A DNA stretch of 8,183 nucleotides from an uncultured Prevotellaceae bacterium (GTDB lineage: Bacteria; Bacteroidota; Bacteroidia; Bacteroidales; Muribaculaceae). Position numbers and translations under genes: made by a program. The DNA is taken from contig CAMGFF010000086.1 of NCBI GenBank assembly GCA_946055125.1, forward strand, positions 1-8,183, in the 5' to 3' direction. Positions 1 through 7,900 of this stretch are shown in pieces. How positions within the stretch are numbered: the stretch's first letter is position 1; every line of letters begins with the position of its first letter. The notes beneath the pieces are model-generated. The model worked only from the letters and a program-made list of their open reading frames with translations, searched no databases and was not told where the DNA came from.

Positions 1-450
1 CCTGCCGAGGCGCGGCAATGGCTCGCCGACTCCTGCTTCTCCCTCACCGCCGATGCTGCCGGCACTGTCGCAGCCATTCCCACTGCCCACGAGGCTGAGG
101 TGGCATTGCTGCGCTCCACTGTGCGCGTGCTGCACGCCGGGGTGGGGATAGCCACGCTCAAGGGTCGCGACGCCGTGCCGGCTCACTCACTCGCCCTTAG
201 CACCGCCCTCAGCCCTGAGGCATTCCCTCGCTGCGAGGTTGATTATGCCACCGCCATCGCCTGTCTGCGTGGCGAGAGCATCACCCTCCCCACGGCCCCG
301 CGAGGCTTTGTGCTGATCACCCACCGCGACCTGCCCATAGGCTTCGCCAAGAACCTCGGCTCCCGTGCCAACAACCTCTACCCCCGCGAGTGGCGCATCA
401 AGAGCACCCACCTCCCGGCAACCCCACCCGCCATCATTCCCCTACTATAA
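1..450 (+). CDS. RsmF/RsmB-family rRNA cytosine-C5 methyltransferase, C-terminal part (5' end outside window)
   Basis: The reading frame is open from base 1 and stops with TAA at 448-450, so 149 C-terminal residues of a longer protein are visible. The family (NOL1/NOP2/Sun) transfers a methyl group from S-adenosylmethionine to C5 of a cytosine in rRNA. The visible part is the PUA-like RNA-binding C-terminal domain. It is recognised by the stretch GFVLITHRDLPIGFAKN followed by LGSRANNLYPREWRI just before the end, a signature of Bacteroidales RsmF-type proteins. The SAM-binding fold and catalytic cysteines lie upstream of the window and cannot be checked. The GTG at 100 is an internal codon, not the start. 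The gene converges on the sus operon and is functionally unrelated to it. The family is fairly certain, but the exact target base and orthology to E. coli RsmF or RsmB are not. Confidence 0.85.
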   Translation, partial: PAEARQWLADSCFSLTADAAGTVAAIPTAHEAEVALLRSTVRVLHAGVGIATLKGRDAVPAHSLALSTALSPEAFPRCEVDYATAIACLRGESITLPTAPRGFVLITHRDLPIGFAKNLGSRANNLYPREWRIKSTHLPATPPAIIPLL

Positions 451-488
451 TTTCAATACAGCTTTTACCCCCGACCCGATTATACCAC

Positions 489-522
489 AAGAGGCTGCTT
501 CGCTTTCGCGAGGCAGCCTCTT
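489..522. terminator. Bidirectional hairpin terminator between convergent genes
   Basis: Positions 489-503 pair with 508-522 to give a 15-bp stem around a 4-base loop (504-507). The stem starts 39 bases after the methyltransferase stop and ends 31 bases before the last base of the susF-like stop codon. Read on the plus strand, the only non-Watson-Crick pair is a G-U wobble (499 with 512). Read on the minus strand the same position becomes an A-C mismatch, but the loop becomes GAAA closed by a C-G pair, a GNRA tetraloop. The stem begins with AA and ends with TT, and no long T run follows on either side. The position between two converging genes makes a shared terminator the best reading; an mRNA 3'-end stabilising structure is the alternative. 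Confidence 0.75.
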
Positions 523-552
523 GATATCACGTTGTGTGTGTGGTTTGTGCTG

Positions 553-1995
553 TTACTTCACTGTGCAAGTGTAGGGGATTGTGCTCAGGTCGAGGCGCAC
601 GTGCTTCTTGCCTGCGCCCGGAGTGGCAAGGTTGCTGCCATCCTGGGCAAGGTTGTCGAGTGAGCCTCCCAGGTTCACAGCCCAGTCGTCGTTGGCGCGG
701 AATTTCCACTCGCCGGCGGCTGCAAACTCTATGTCGCCTTCCCACACGAGCATCTTGTCGTCGGTTGCGGTGAGGGCGGTAGAGCCGTTCCAGCCATTGG
801 GGGTAGCGTCGCCAATCACACCGATTGTAGTCACCTGATATAGTGAGTAGGTGAGAGCAGCGGTGCTGACTGAGCACCAGTAAAGGCCGGCTGCAGAAAC
901 CATCAGGTTGCCTGCACCACCATCGGCAGAGAGTGTTCCTTCAGCTGCACCCGCACCATAGTTGGTGTGGTTCCAATCGGGAGCGTTGGAGAACTTGAAC
1001 TCTCCCTCGAGATAAGCATAGCCGAAGTAGTCGGCATAGTTGCTTGTGTAGAGGCGCTGTGAGTTTGCCTGATTCCAGCTATTCGAGCCACCCGGAGTGT
1101 AGAGATAATCTATAGCCGAAGTGAATGCGTAGGTGCCTTCCTCCATATTGATGGTGAGCAGGAGCTGTCCGGCAGTCTTCAGGCAGCCTGCACCCGGATC
1201 AACGCCGTTGAGTTTCGGAACAATCATACCCTCGGTAGCCTCGTCGCCGTTCTCGGCAGGGCCATACTGTGAATAGTCGGCATCTACCCAGTTGCCATTT
1301 AAGAAAGTTGACTCGGGAACTATCTTCCACCACCATCCGGCAGCAGCTTCTTCTTCGCTCACGTCAACCTTGAGGGTGAACACAGGATTGTCGTAAGCAT
1401 CGCCTGTGTGGTCAAACTTCACAGCCTCGGCTACCGACCATCCGTTGATTGTGCCAAGCAAGTAGTAATTATCCTCAATCTTGAGGTCGCTCGGATAGGG
1501 AGTTACGGTGACATTGGCATTGCCAATGAAGTACTCCGGTCCACCTACGCGCACAAATGAGTAGGTGTTCTTTTGCATCCATGCCTGGAAGCGCACATAC
1601 ACTTCCTTGGCCTTGGGGCTGCGGCCCACTACGTTGAGATAAGCCTCCTGTATGTCCGACGCAAGCGCAGTCACCTTGTTGTCGGCAATAGTGGTGTTGA
1701 CTTCGGCAAACTTGGCGAAATCCTGAGTCTTCGAAAGCTCCATCACGAATATCAGCTTGGTGCCTGCGGGGAGATTCTTCACTTCGGTGACGTCGAAGAG
1801 AGGCACAGTGTCGTTAGCCTCGTTGATTGCCTTCAGGTCGATTGCAGCAGGAAGCTTCTGCTCAATAGTGATGCAATTATCCTCCACGAGTGGCTCCTGT
1901 GGGTTGGTTTGTGGCAGAGCCTCTACCCAGTCCTCCTCACACGAAGCAAGACCGAGGCTGAGAGCTGCCATCAACATTATACTTAATTTTTTCAT
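553..1995 (-). CDS. SusF-like outer-membrane lipoprotein (SusE/SusF family, three glycan-binding-type domains)
   Basis: 480 residues, a surface lipoprotein expected to bind glycan at the cell surface next to SusCD. A signal peptide ends in the lipobox LASC with the lipidated cysteine at C19. The acidic residues E20, E21, D22 right after it resemble the Bacteroidota export signal that sends lipoproteins to the cell surface. An N-terminal domain (about 40-170) is followed by three beta-sandwich units: about 177-293 (opens YYLLGTINGWS), 296-389 (opens YLYTPGGSNSWN, with EGEFKFSNAPDWN inside) and 391-478 (opens IGVIGDATPNGWN, with EWKFRANDDWAVNLGG inside). The last two match the repeat type common in SusE/SusF proteins; the first is more divergent. 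The family binds starch through aromatic residues, and Trp and Tyr are plentiful in each unit, but the ligand here is inferred. It is the last gene of the operon, 57 bases after the susE-like gene. The ATG start is supported by the signal peptide. Confidence 0.88.
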   Translation of the reverse strand: MKKLSIMLMAALSLGLASCEEDWVEALPQTNPQEPLVEDNCITIEQKLPAAIDLKAINEANDTVPLFDVTEVKNLPAGTKLIFVMELSKTQDFAKFAEVNTTIADNKVTALASDIQEAYLNVVGRSPKAKEVYVRFQAWMQKNTYSFVRVGGPEYFIGNANVTVTPYPSDLKIEDNYYLLGTINGWSVAEAVKFDHTGDAYDNPVFTLKVDVSEEEAAAGWWWKIVPESTFLNGNWVDADYSQYGPAENGDEATEGMIVPKLNGVDPGAGCLKTAGQLLLTINMEEGTYAFTSAIDYLYTPGGSNSWNQANSQRLYTSNYADYFGYAYLEGEFKFSNAPDWNHTNYGAGAAEGTLSADGGAGNLMVSAAGLYWCSVSTAALTYSLYQVTTIGVIGDATPNGWNGSTALTATDDKMLVWEGDIEFAAAGEWKFRANDDWAVNLGGSLDNLAQDGSNLATPGAGKKHVRLDLSTIPYTCTVK

Positions 1996-2007
1996 ATTGA
2001 ATTCAAT
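1996..2007. repeat. Perfect 12-base palindrome abutting the susF-like start codon
   Basis: ATTGAATTCAAT reads the same on both strands and touches the ATG of the susF-like gene. A second, weaker inverted repeat (TTAAC at 2021-2025 and GTTAA at 2032-2036) lies in the same 57-base spacer. It could be a minor RNA structure at the translation start or chance in an AT-rich spacer. No function is shown. Confidence 0.3.
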
Positions 2008-2052
2008 GTTTTAATTCGATTTAACGTTGCTGTTAACTTTTCTCGGAATGAT

Positions 2053-3297
2053 TTACTTCTGCTCAAAGAGAACAGTTCCATCGTTGATGTTCACGGTGAT
2101 TTCAACCTTGCCACCGGCCCAAGTCGGGTCTTGCCAGCTACCCTTTCCGTCCATTGCAGCTCCTTCATAGATGCCATCGGTGAACGCGATTTCCACGGCA
2201 GCATCATCGGCCTGCGAGCCGAATGAATCAGCGTCCCAGCCGGTAAGGGCTTTGTAGAAGCGGAACTGGAACTTGCCTTCGGGAATGTCGAATGTTCCGG
2301 TGTAGTTGCCGTCGTCGGCCATGTCGTAGAGCTTCCAGTCCTCATAGTGAGAAGCATTGTCCTCGCTCGGGCCAACCCAGCCTTCGGGTGCACCTACAAG
2401 GTAGATGAACTTCTTGTTGCTCACGTCAACGCCACCAACCTCAAATTTCACTGTCATGGTGTTCATGTTCACGGTAATCTTCACCGAGCCACCTGCGAAG
2501 TCGGGCACGTTGTAGCTACCCTTACCCTTCACGATAGAGCCTGTGTAAACGCCATCGGCATCGAGCTCAATATCCACCGGGTTGTCATCAACTTGAATAC
2601 CATAGGAGTCATTGTCCCAACCGGTAAGAGCGGTGTAGAAGCGGAACATGAACTGACCGGCAGGAATATCGAATACGCCACTGTAGATATTCGAGCCGAT
2701 AGCCTCGCTGCTCTCATAGAGGCGCCATGCTGCATAGTGGTCCTTATTGCCTTCTGTCGGGCCGCTCCAGCCTTCGGGTGCACCTACGAGGTAGATATAT
2801 CCCGGCAACTCGAGTGCGAAGAAACCCTTCACTTTCTCAAGGCATACCACATTCGATTCAATGCTTGTCTCCTCATAGTCGAGAATCTGGGCACGAAGGC
2901 GGAAATACACGTCGCGGGCGGGTTCGTCGGTGTAGTCGTCCTCGCTGGTCACGCCACGGAGCTTGCATATTGCCTGTGCTATTTCCAAGGCATTCACATC
3001 CATGTCGCACGAAGAGTAGGCCTCCTCAAGCTCAATGAAATCGGTAAACTCACTCTGGAGCGACACCTGCACATAGTAGGAAGCTGCGGCCGCAAAGCCA
3101 TAGTCGGGCTGCGAGCAAGTGAGGTTCACTGTAAGAGTGTTAAGCAAGTCGATATACTGCTTCTGGAAAACAGGATTGTTCAAGACGAATTTCGTCGGTT
3201 TTTGAAGAACGGGGTTCTCCGTTTCCGGGCCGTTACATGATACTGCCGAAAGCACCAGCCCGAGAATACCGAACAGAATATAATTAAATCTTTTCAT
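2053..3297 (-). CDS. susE: SusE-like outer-membrane lipoprotein with two tandem duplicated domains
   Basis: 414 residues. The signal peptide ends at SAVSC, giving a lipidated C21. The first domain (about 30-155) is the SusE N-terminal type, recognised by FVLNNPVF, the run CSQPDYGFAAAASYYVQVSL and DVYFRLRAQI. It is followed by two very similar beta-rich domains at 168-287 and 298-412, each opening IYLVGAPEGW and each containing FDIP, FRFY, ALTGWD and a closing ITVN segment. SusE proteins bind starch or maltodextrins at the cell surface and tune import through SusC; they are not enzymes. The tandem units here are probably the glycan-binding modules, with conserved Trp and Tyr as candidate contacts. 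The gene sits 42 bases after susD and 57 before the susF-like gene, as in the B. theta order C-D-E-F. The start is supported by the signal peptide. The family call is strong, but the exact ligand is inferred. Confidence 0.88.
   Translation of the reverse strand: MKRFNYILFGILGLVLSAVSCNGPETENPVLQKPTKFVLNNPVFQKQYIDLLNTLTVNLTCSQPDYGFAAAASYYVQVSLQSEFTDFIELEEAYSSCDMDVNALEIAQAICKLRGVTSEDDYTDEPARDVYFRLRAQILDYEETSIESNVVCLEKVKGFFALELPGYIYLVGAPEGWSGPTEGNKDHYAAWRLYESSEAIGSNIYSGVFDIPAGQFMFRFYTALTGWDNDSYGIQVDDNPVDIELDADGVYTGSIVKGKGSYNVPDFAGGSVKITVNMNTMTVKFEVGGVDVSNKKFIYLVGAPEGWVGPSEDNASHYEDWKLYDMADDGNYTGTFDIPEGKFQFRFYKALTGWDADSFGSQADDAAVEIAFTDGIYEGAAMDGKGSWQDPTWAGGKVEITVNINDGTVLFEQK
2062..2796 (-). repeat. 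Intragenic tandem domain duplication in the susE-like gene
   Basis: Two copies encode residues 168-287 (2437-2796) and 298-412 (2062-2406), with a period of 130 residues (390 bases) at their left edges. My hand alignment gives about 67 identical residues in roughly 115 columns. The DNA is still recognisably similar: 2377-2397 and 2767-2787 are identical over 21 bases, followed by one mismatch and eight more matching bases. This indicates an in-frame duplication that has diverged. Confidence 0.85.
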
Positions 3298-3339
3298 TTC
3301 GTTTCAGTAATTAAAAGTTTATACACTTCTTATTCTTCA

Positions 3340-4950
3340 TTAGTAGCCTATGTTCTGCTTGAAATCGGGCTGTGAGGCTATCACGTTGCTCGGTATCGGG
3401 AACACATTCATGTAGTCGGGGAAATCGGAACCCTCAGGCTCGCCATACTTCCAGCTCCAGTTGTAGCCCTTGGCAAACTTGCCAAAGCGGACGAGGTCGG
3501 TGCGACGAACGTTCTCCCAGTAGAGCTCACGGCAGCGCTCGTCGAGAATCTCATCGAGCGATAGGTCGGTAGTGGTGTAGGCCGGAACACCAGCACGCTC
3601 ACGCACGTAGTTGATATATTCAAGTCCCTTGGCCAGGTCTGCACCACCGCGCAGAGCACACTCGGCATACATTAAGTAAACGTCGGCAAGGCGGATAAGC
3701 GGAAGGTCGGTGTTGGGGAACTTGGTGATGTCGCTCTTGTTCATCGATCCGGTGGAATAGTCGCCACATTCAAGGTTGGTAAACTTAACCACAGCATAGC
3801 CGTCGGTAAACTCCGAGAACTTGGTGTTTTCCTTGTTGAAGCCACGGTCTTCCTTGCACCACATCGACCAGCGCACGTCCTGCGGATTGGCGGCAAACTT
3901 GTCGGAGAACTCGGGAGTGGCGTGCATACAGCCCCACTGTTGATTCAAGCCGTAGTCCTCACAATTCATATATGCCTTTCCGTCGTCAACGGTCTTGTAG
4001 GCAGCAGCACAAAGGAATGTGGTGCCACCGTAGGGCTGGGTGTTGGTTGCATCGTAGGCGATACCCCAAAGAATCTCGTTCTCGTTGCTTCCACCGGGCA
4101 TAAAGCCATCGTTATCGCCGCAGAAGAGCCACAGATAGTGCTGAGCAAGACCTGTGCCCTTAAAGCCTGTGCCTTTGTGGCGAGCAATGATGTTTTCGCA
4201 GCACTGTGCGCACTTGTCCCATGCCGATTTGCCGGTGAACACCTCGGCATTGAGGTAGAGGCGGGCGAGAAGTGCCTCGGCTCCGTCCTTGCCCACACGG
4301 CCATATTTGGGCTGCTCGTCGCTCATCTTCGAGATGATGTCCTGAAGCTCGCTCTCAAGCCAGTTGTAGAGCTCCACGCGGCTCTTCTGCACGGGGGCAG
4401 TGCCGGGTGCGTCGGCCTCGGTGATGAAACCACCCATACCAAACATATCCACAATATTGTAGTAGCTCATTGCACGCAGGGTGCGGGCCTCAAGGGCCAT
4501 CTGGGCAAACTGCTCGGCATTGCCCACAAGGCGCAGGAAGTCGTTGCAGATTGCAATGTGAACGTACATGCGGCTGTAAGTACCGAAGATATTGGCGTTA
4601 CCCTTACTCCAAGTGTTGGTCACAAGGTCGAATACGCCCTCATCGGGCCATATCCACTTCGACTCGTCGGTGGTAAACTCGTTGAGCATGTAGATGCCAC
4701 GGGTGTACTGGCTCGTTCCGCCGTCAAGTCCCGAAATGTCGGACGCTCCATCAGGGCCATACTGGCCCGACACTGCCATGCCCGAGTAGCACTTTGCAAG
4801 CACTGCCTCATATTGCTCGGGAGTGAGGTTACCGGCAGTGATAGTATTCGGGTCGTTAGGCATAAGGTCCAAATCGCCTACGCAGGAAGTGGCGCCTACG
4901 GCCATGGCTGCGCATAAAACCGAAAATATTTTTGTCTTATATGATTTCAT
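3340..4950 (-). CDS. susD: SusD-family surface glycan-binding lipoprotein (starch-type SusD homologue)
   Basis: 536 residues, close to the 551 of B. theta SusD. It forms the lid over the SusC barrel and captures oligosaccharides for import. A signal peptide ends at ATSC, giving lipidated C23. The N-terminal SusD-like helical region covers about 23-230 and the SusD/RagB C-terminal region about 290-536. Typical segments are ERCRELYWENVRRTDLVRFG (471-490) and a C-terminus with VFPIPSNVI ending in NIGY. Compared from memory with B. theta SusD, the starch-contact residues D73, R81, W96, W98, Y296 and W320 correspond to D76, R84, W99, W101, Y307 and W339 here, whereas N101 appears to be E104. That pattern favours starch or another alpha-glucan. 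The gene lies 43 bases after susC with an AAGGA motif ahead of the ATG. There are 13 cysteines in the mature chain besides C23, which is many for a surface protein. Confidence 0.95.
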   Translation of the reverse strand: MKSYKTKIFSVLCAAMAVGATSCVGDLDLMPNDPNTITAGNLTPEQYEAVLAKCYSGMAVSGQYGPDGASDISGLDGGTSQYTRGIYMLNEFTTDESKWIWPDEGVFDLVTNTWSKGNANIFGTYSRMYVHIAICNDFLRLVGNAEQFAQMALEARTLRAMSYYNIVDMFGMGGFITEADAPGTAPVQKSRVELYNWLESELQDIISKMSDEQPKYGRVGKDGAEALLARLYLNAEVFTGKSAWDKCAQCCENIIARHKGTGFKGTGLAQHYLWLFCGDNDGFMPGGSNENEILWGIAYDATNTQPYGGTTFLCAAAYKTVDDGKAYMNCEDYGLNQQWGCMHATPEFSDKFAANPQDVRWSMWCKEDRGFNKENTKFSEFTDGYAVVKFTNLECGDYSTGSMNKSDITKFPNTDLPLIRLADVYLMYAECALRGGADLAKGLEYINYVRERAGVPAYTTTDLSLDEILDERCRELYWENVRRTDLVRFGKFAKGYNWSWKYGEPEGSDFPDYMNVFPIPSNVIASQPDFKQNIGY

Positions 4951-4959
4951 TTCTATAAT

Positions 4960-4964
4960 TCCTT
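4960..4964 (-). promoter_or_regulatory. Shine-Dalgarno-like ribosome binding site of susD
   Basis: On the minus strand AAGGA lies nine bases before the susD ATG, within an A-rich run. It supports the chosen start. None of the other three operon genes has a comparable motif; they have only A/T-rich leaders, which is usual in Bacteroidota. Confidence 0.5.
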
Positions 4965-4993
4965 TTTAATTGTGTGAAACACCTCAACCGTCA

Positions 4994-7900
4994 TTAGAAA
5001 GTAGCTACTACACCAAGAGTACCGGTGATAGAGCGAGGATAAACGTCGCGGTCGATACCGTCGTAGTTCTCGGGATCAAGTCCTTTGTATTTTGTGATTA
5101 CGAAAGGATTCTGCACTGCACCATACACGCGCAGGCGGAGCTGGTTGCCCAGCAGGCCGGGCCAGGTGTAGCCAAGGGTGATGTTGTCGCAGCGGAGGAA
5201 GCTGGCGTTGCGCACCCAGTAGTCGCTCTTCTGCACACCGATTGTAGAGTTCTTGGTTCCGGTAAAGTAGTAACCGCCGGCATCGATAAGGTTGTTCACC
5301 TTGTCGTTCTTGTAGCAGTTGTCGATATTGGAGTTGCCGGCGATAGCATCGGCATACACGTAGTTGCCCAAGTTGGCACGGAGCGAGAAGCCGAAGTCCC
5401 AATTCTTCCAGTTGAATGTATTGCCAAAGGTCATAGTCACCTTCGGGTCTTTGCTGTAGCGAATGCGGCGGTCGTCGTCGTTGATTACGCCATCACCATT
5501 CTGATCTACATATACGCCCTCCTTTGGGTTGCCGTTCTCGTCGTATACCTGCTCGAAGAGGAAGAACGAGAATGCGGGATAACCCACTGCGTGAACCTGG
5601 CAAGTACCGCCTGTTCCGGCCGAGTAGCCACCCACTTCCACGTAGGAGCCGTCGTTGTTGAGCTTGGTGATTTTGTTCTTGTTGTAGGCCACGTTGTAGT
5701 TGAGCGTCCAGGTGAAGTCCTTGGTAACAACCGGGCGAGCAGTGATTGAGAACTCAACACCTTGGTTCTCCAGCGTACCGATGTTCTGGTTCATCATGTT
5801 GGTGGTAGCCGAACCAACGGGTACCGTCACGAAGCTCAAGAGGTCCTTCGACTCACGGAAGTAGTAGTCGATGCTGGCAGTGATGCGGTTGTTGAGGAAT
5901 GCGAAATCAAATCCGGCGTTCCAGGTAGTGGTCTCCTCCCACTTGATATTGGGGTCGTAACCTGCCGGATAGAGAGTGCTGATGTAGTTGAGAGATGAAC
6001 CCCAAGGATAGTGCGAACCCTGAACCGACTGGATGTAGGTGGCAAGGTAGGGATAGTAGCTGTCGCCAATGTCCTGCTGACCTGTTACACCCCAGCCTAA
6101 GCGGAGCTTCCACTCGTTCATCACGTCCTTCACATTGCTCATCCAAGCCTCATCGGTAATCTTCCATCCGAGGGCTACCGATGGGAACACGCCCCAGCGG
6201 TTGTCCTTGCTGAATCGCGAAGATGCGTCGCCGCGCACGGTGGCTGTGAGCAGGTAGCGGCCACAGAGGGTGTAGTTCAAGCGGCCGAAGAATGAGAGCA
6301 GCTGCAGGTGAGTGGCCCACTTGGTGGTCTCGGGATTAGTCCATGTGGTGCCAATGCGCTGAGTGCCTTCGGAGAGCACATACACGTCTCTGTAAGTGCC
6401 ATCCTCGTTTACTATCTGGTTCTGGCCATTAAGAGTGCCCTTGGCGATAGTGAAGCCATTAGTTGTGAACTCAGTTCCGTTGTTCCAGCCATCGCGGTAG
6501 AAGCGCTGCCAAGAGTAACCGGCTGTTACGTCGAAGTTCGACTTGATAGCCTCAACCTCCTTCTTGTAGTTCATGTAGAAGTCGAGAAGGGTGTTGCTCT
6601 TAAACTGCTCAATGTGCTGGTATGTGCCGGCACCGTCGTTGTGGTTGCTGTCCCAGGCAGTAGGCGAGTTGGGAGTGAGGTAGATGTTCTCCTTCGACTT
6701 GCTCACGTCGTAACCGAGGTTGAGGTTAAGATGGAGGTCGGGGAGCCACTTCAATGCGTAGTCAATCTGCAGGTTACCATTGCTGCGGAGCACGGTGGCC
6801 TTGTCGTCCTTGTCGCTTGCTACTGCAATGGGGTTGTTCACACCATTGGTGTTGAAGGCTGCGCCGTTCATCTGCGAGTAGTAGCCGTTCCACAGCTTGT
6901 AGCCGGCAAGAGAGCCGTCGCCCATCACGTCGTTGTTGTAGATGGGAGCCGAGGGATCCATGGTCACTGCACCGCCCACAGCACCGCTGTTGGAGAACTG
7001 GTTCTTCACCCAGTAGCCCTTGGCGTTGGCGTTCACTTTGAGGCGACCCTCAAGGAACTCGGGAGTGAGAGTGAAGCCCACGGTTGCGCGGTCCATCTTC
7101 GAGTTGATGAGGATACCTTGATTGTTGGTGTAGGTCACCGACACGCGATAGGGAAGGAAGCCGGCTGTTCCACCCACGCTCAGGTTGTAGTCCTGCGAGA
7201 GAGTGGTGCGGAGCACCTGGTCCTGCCAGTTGGTGTTCTGCTTGCCATACTTGGTGATGTTGCCATTCATGAGAGCGACGGGCTTGCTGTCGGCGCCAAA
7301 GTTCTGTGTGAGCACCTCGAGAAGAGCGTCGGTCGAGAGCGACTTGTAGGTCTTGCGGGCCGACTCCACCTTGAAGTTGGCGGTGAAGTTCACCTGTGGC
7401 TTGCCCTTCTTACCCTTCTTGGTGGTGATGATGATCACACCATTCGATGCACGCGAACCGTAGATTGCGGTTGCCGAGGCATCCTTGAGGATAGTCATGT
7501 TCTCGATGTTGTCCGGGGCAATCATTGAGAGGGCGTTGCCCATTCCCTGTACGCCTGAGTTGTCGAGGGGCACTCCATCGACCACGATAAGCGGGTCGTT
7601 GCTTGCGTTGAGCGACGAGCCACCACGCACGCGGATTGTACCTCCTCCCTCAGGGCCGCCGGTAGCGGTTACAACCACACCAGGAGCCTGACCCACGAGG
7701 AGGTCCTGTGCCGATGTGGCAAGACCGGCCTGAATTTCGCTCGGCTTCACGGTGTTCACCGAGCCGGTTGCGTCGTTTTTCTTCACAGTACCGTAACCGA
7801 TGGCTACTACCTCATCGAGCACGAGGGAATTCTCCTTCATCACGATGCGGAGCGACTTCTGTCCGTTCACGGCAACGTTTTGGGTCTCATAACCCACATA

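Noticed and set aside
365..574. Small plus-strand open frame running through the hairpin
   Set aside because: It overlaps the methyltransferase 3' end in another frame, crosses the terminator hairpin and runs into the end of the susF-like gene; no start signal or family match.
527..877. Minus-strand open frame of 116 codons in another frame of the susF-like gene
   Set aside because: It is Arg-rich, low-complexity and overlaps the well-supported SusF-like C-terminal domain.
2347..3240. Plus-strand open frame of 297 codons opposite the susE-like gene
   Set aside because: It is antisense to the SusE-like coding sequence and has repeated segments only because the sense gene is duplicated there.
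3922..4917. Plus-strand open frame of 331 codons opposite susD
   Set aside because: It is fully antisense to susD, with no family features or separate promoter; it is a shadow of codon usage.
4970..5749. Plus-strand open frame of 259 codons opposite the 3' end of susC
   Set aside because: It is antisense to the SusC barrel; its hydrophobic, valine-rich stretches come from complementing GC-rich codons and do not resemble a known membrane protein.
6308..7528. Long plus-strand open frame of 406 codons opposite susC
   Set aside because: It lies wholly antisense to a clear SusC coding sequence, has no recognisable domain, and its composition (Val, His and Gly runs) is what the complement of a GC-rich gene gives when the sense gene avoids the codons that would read as stops.
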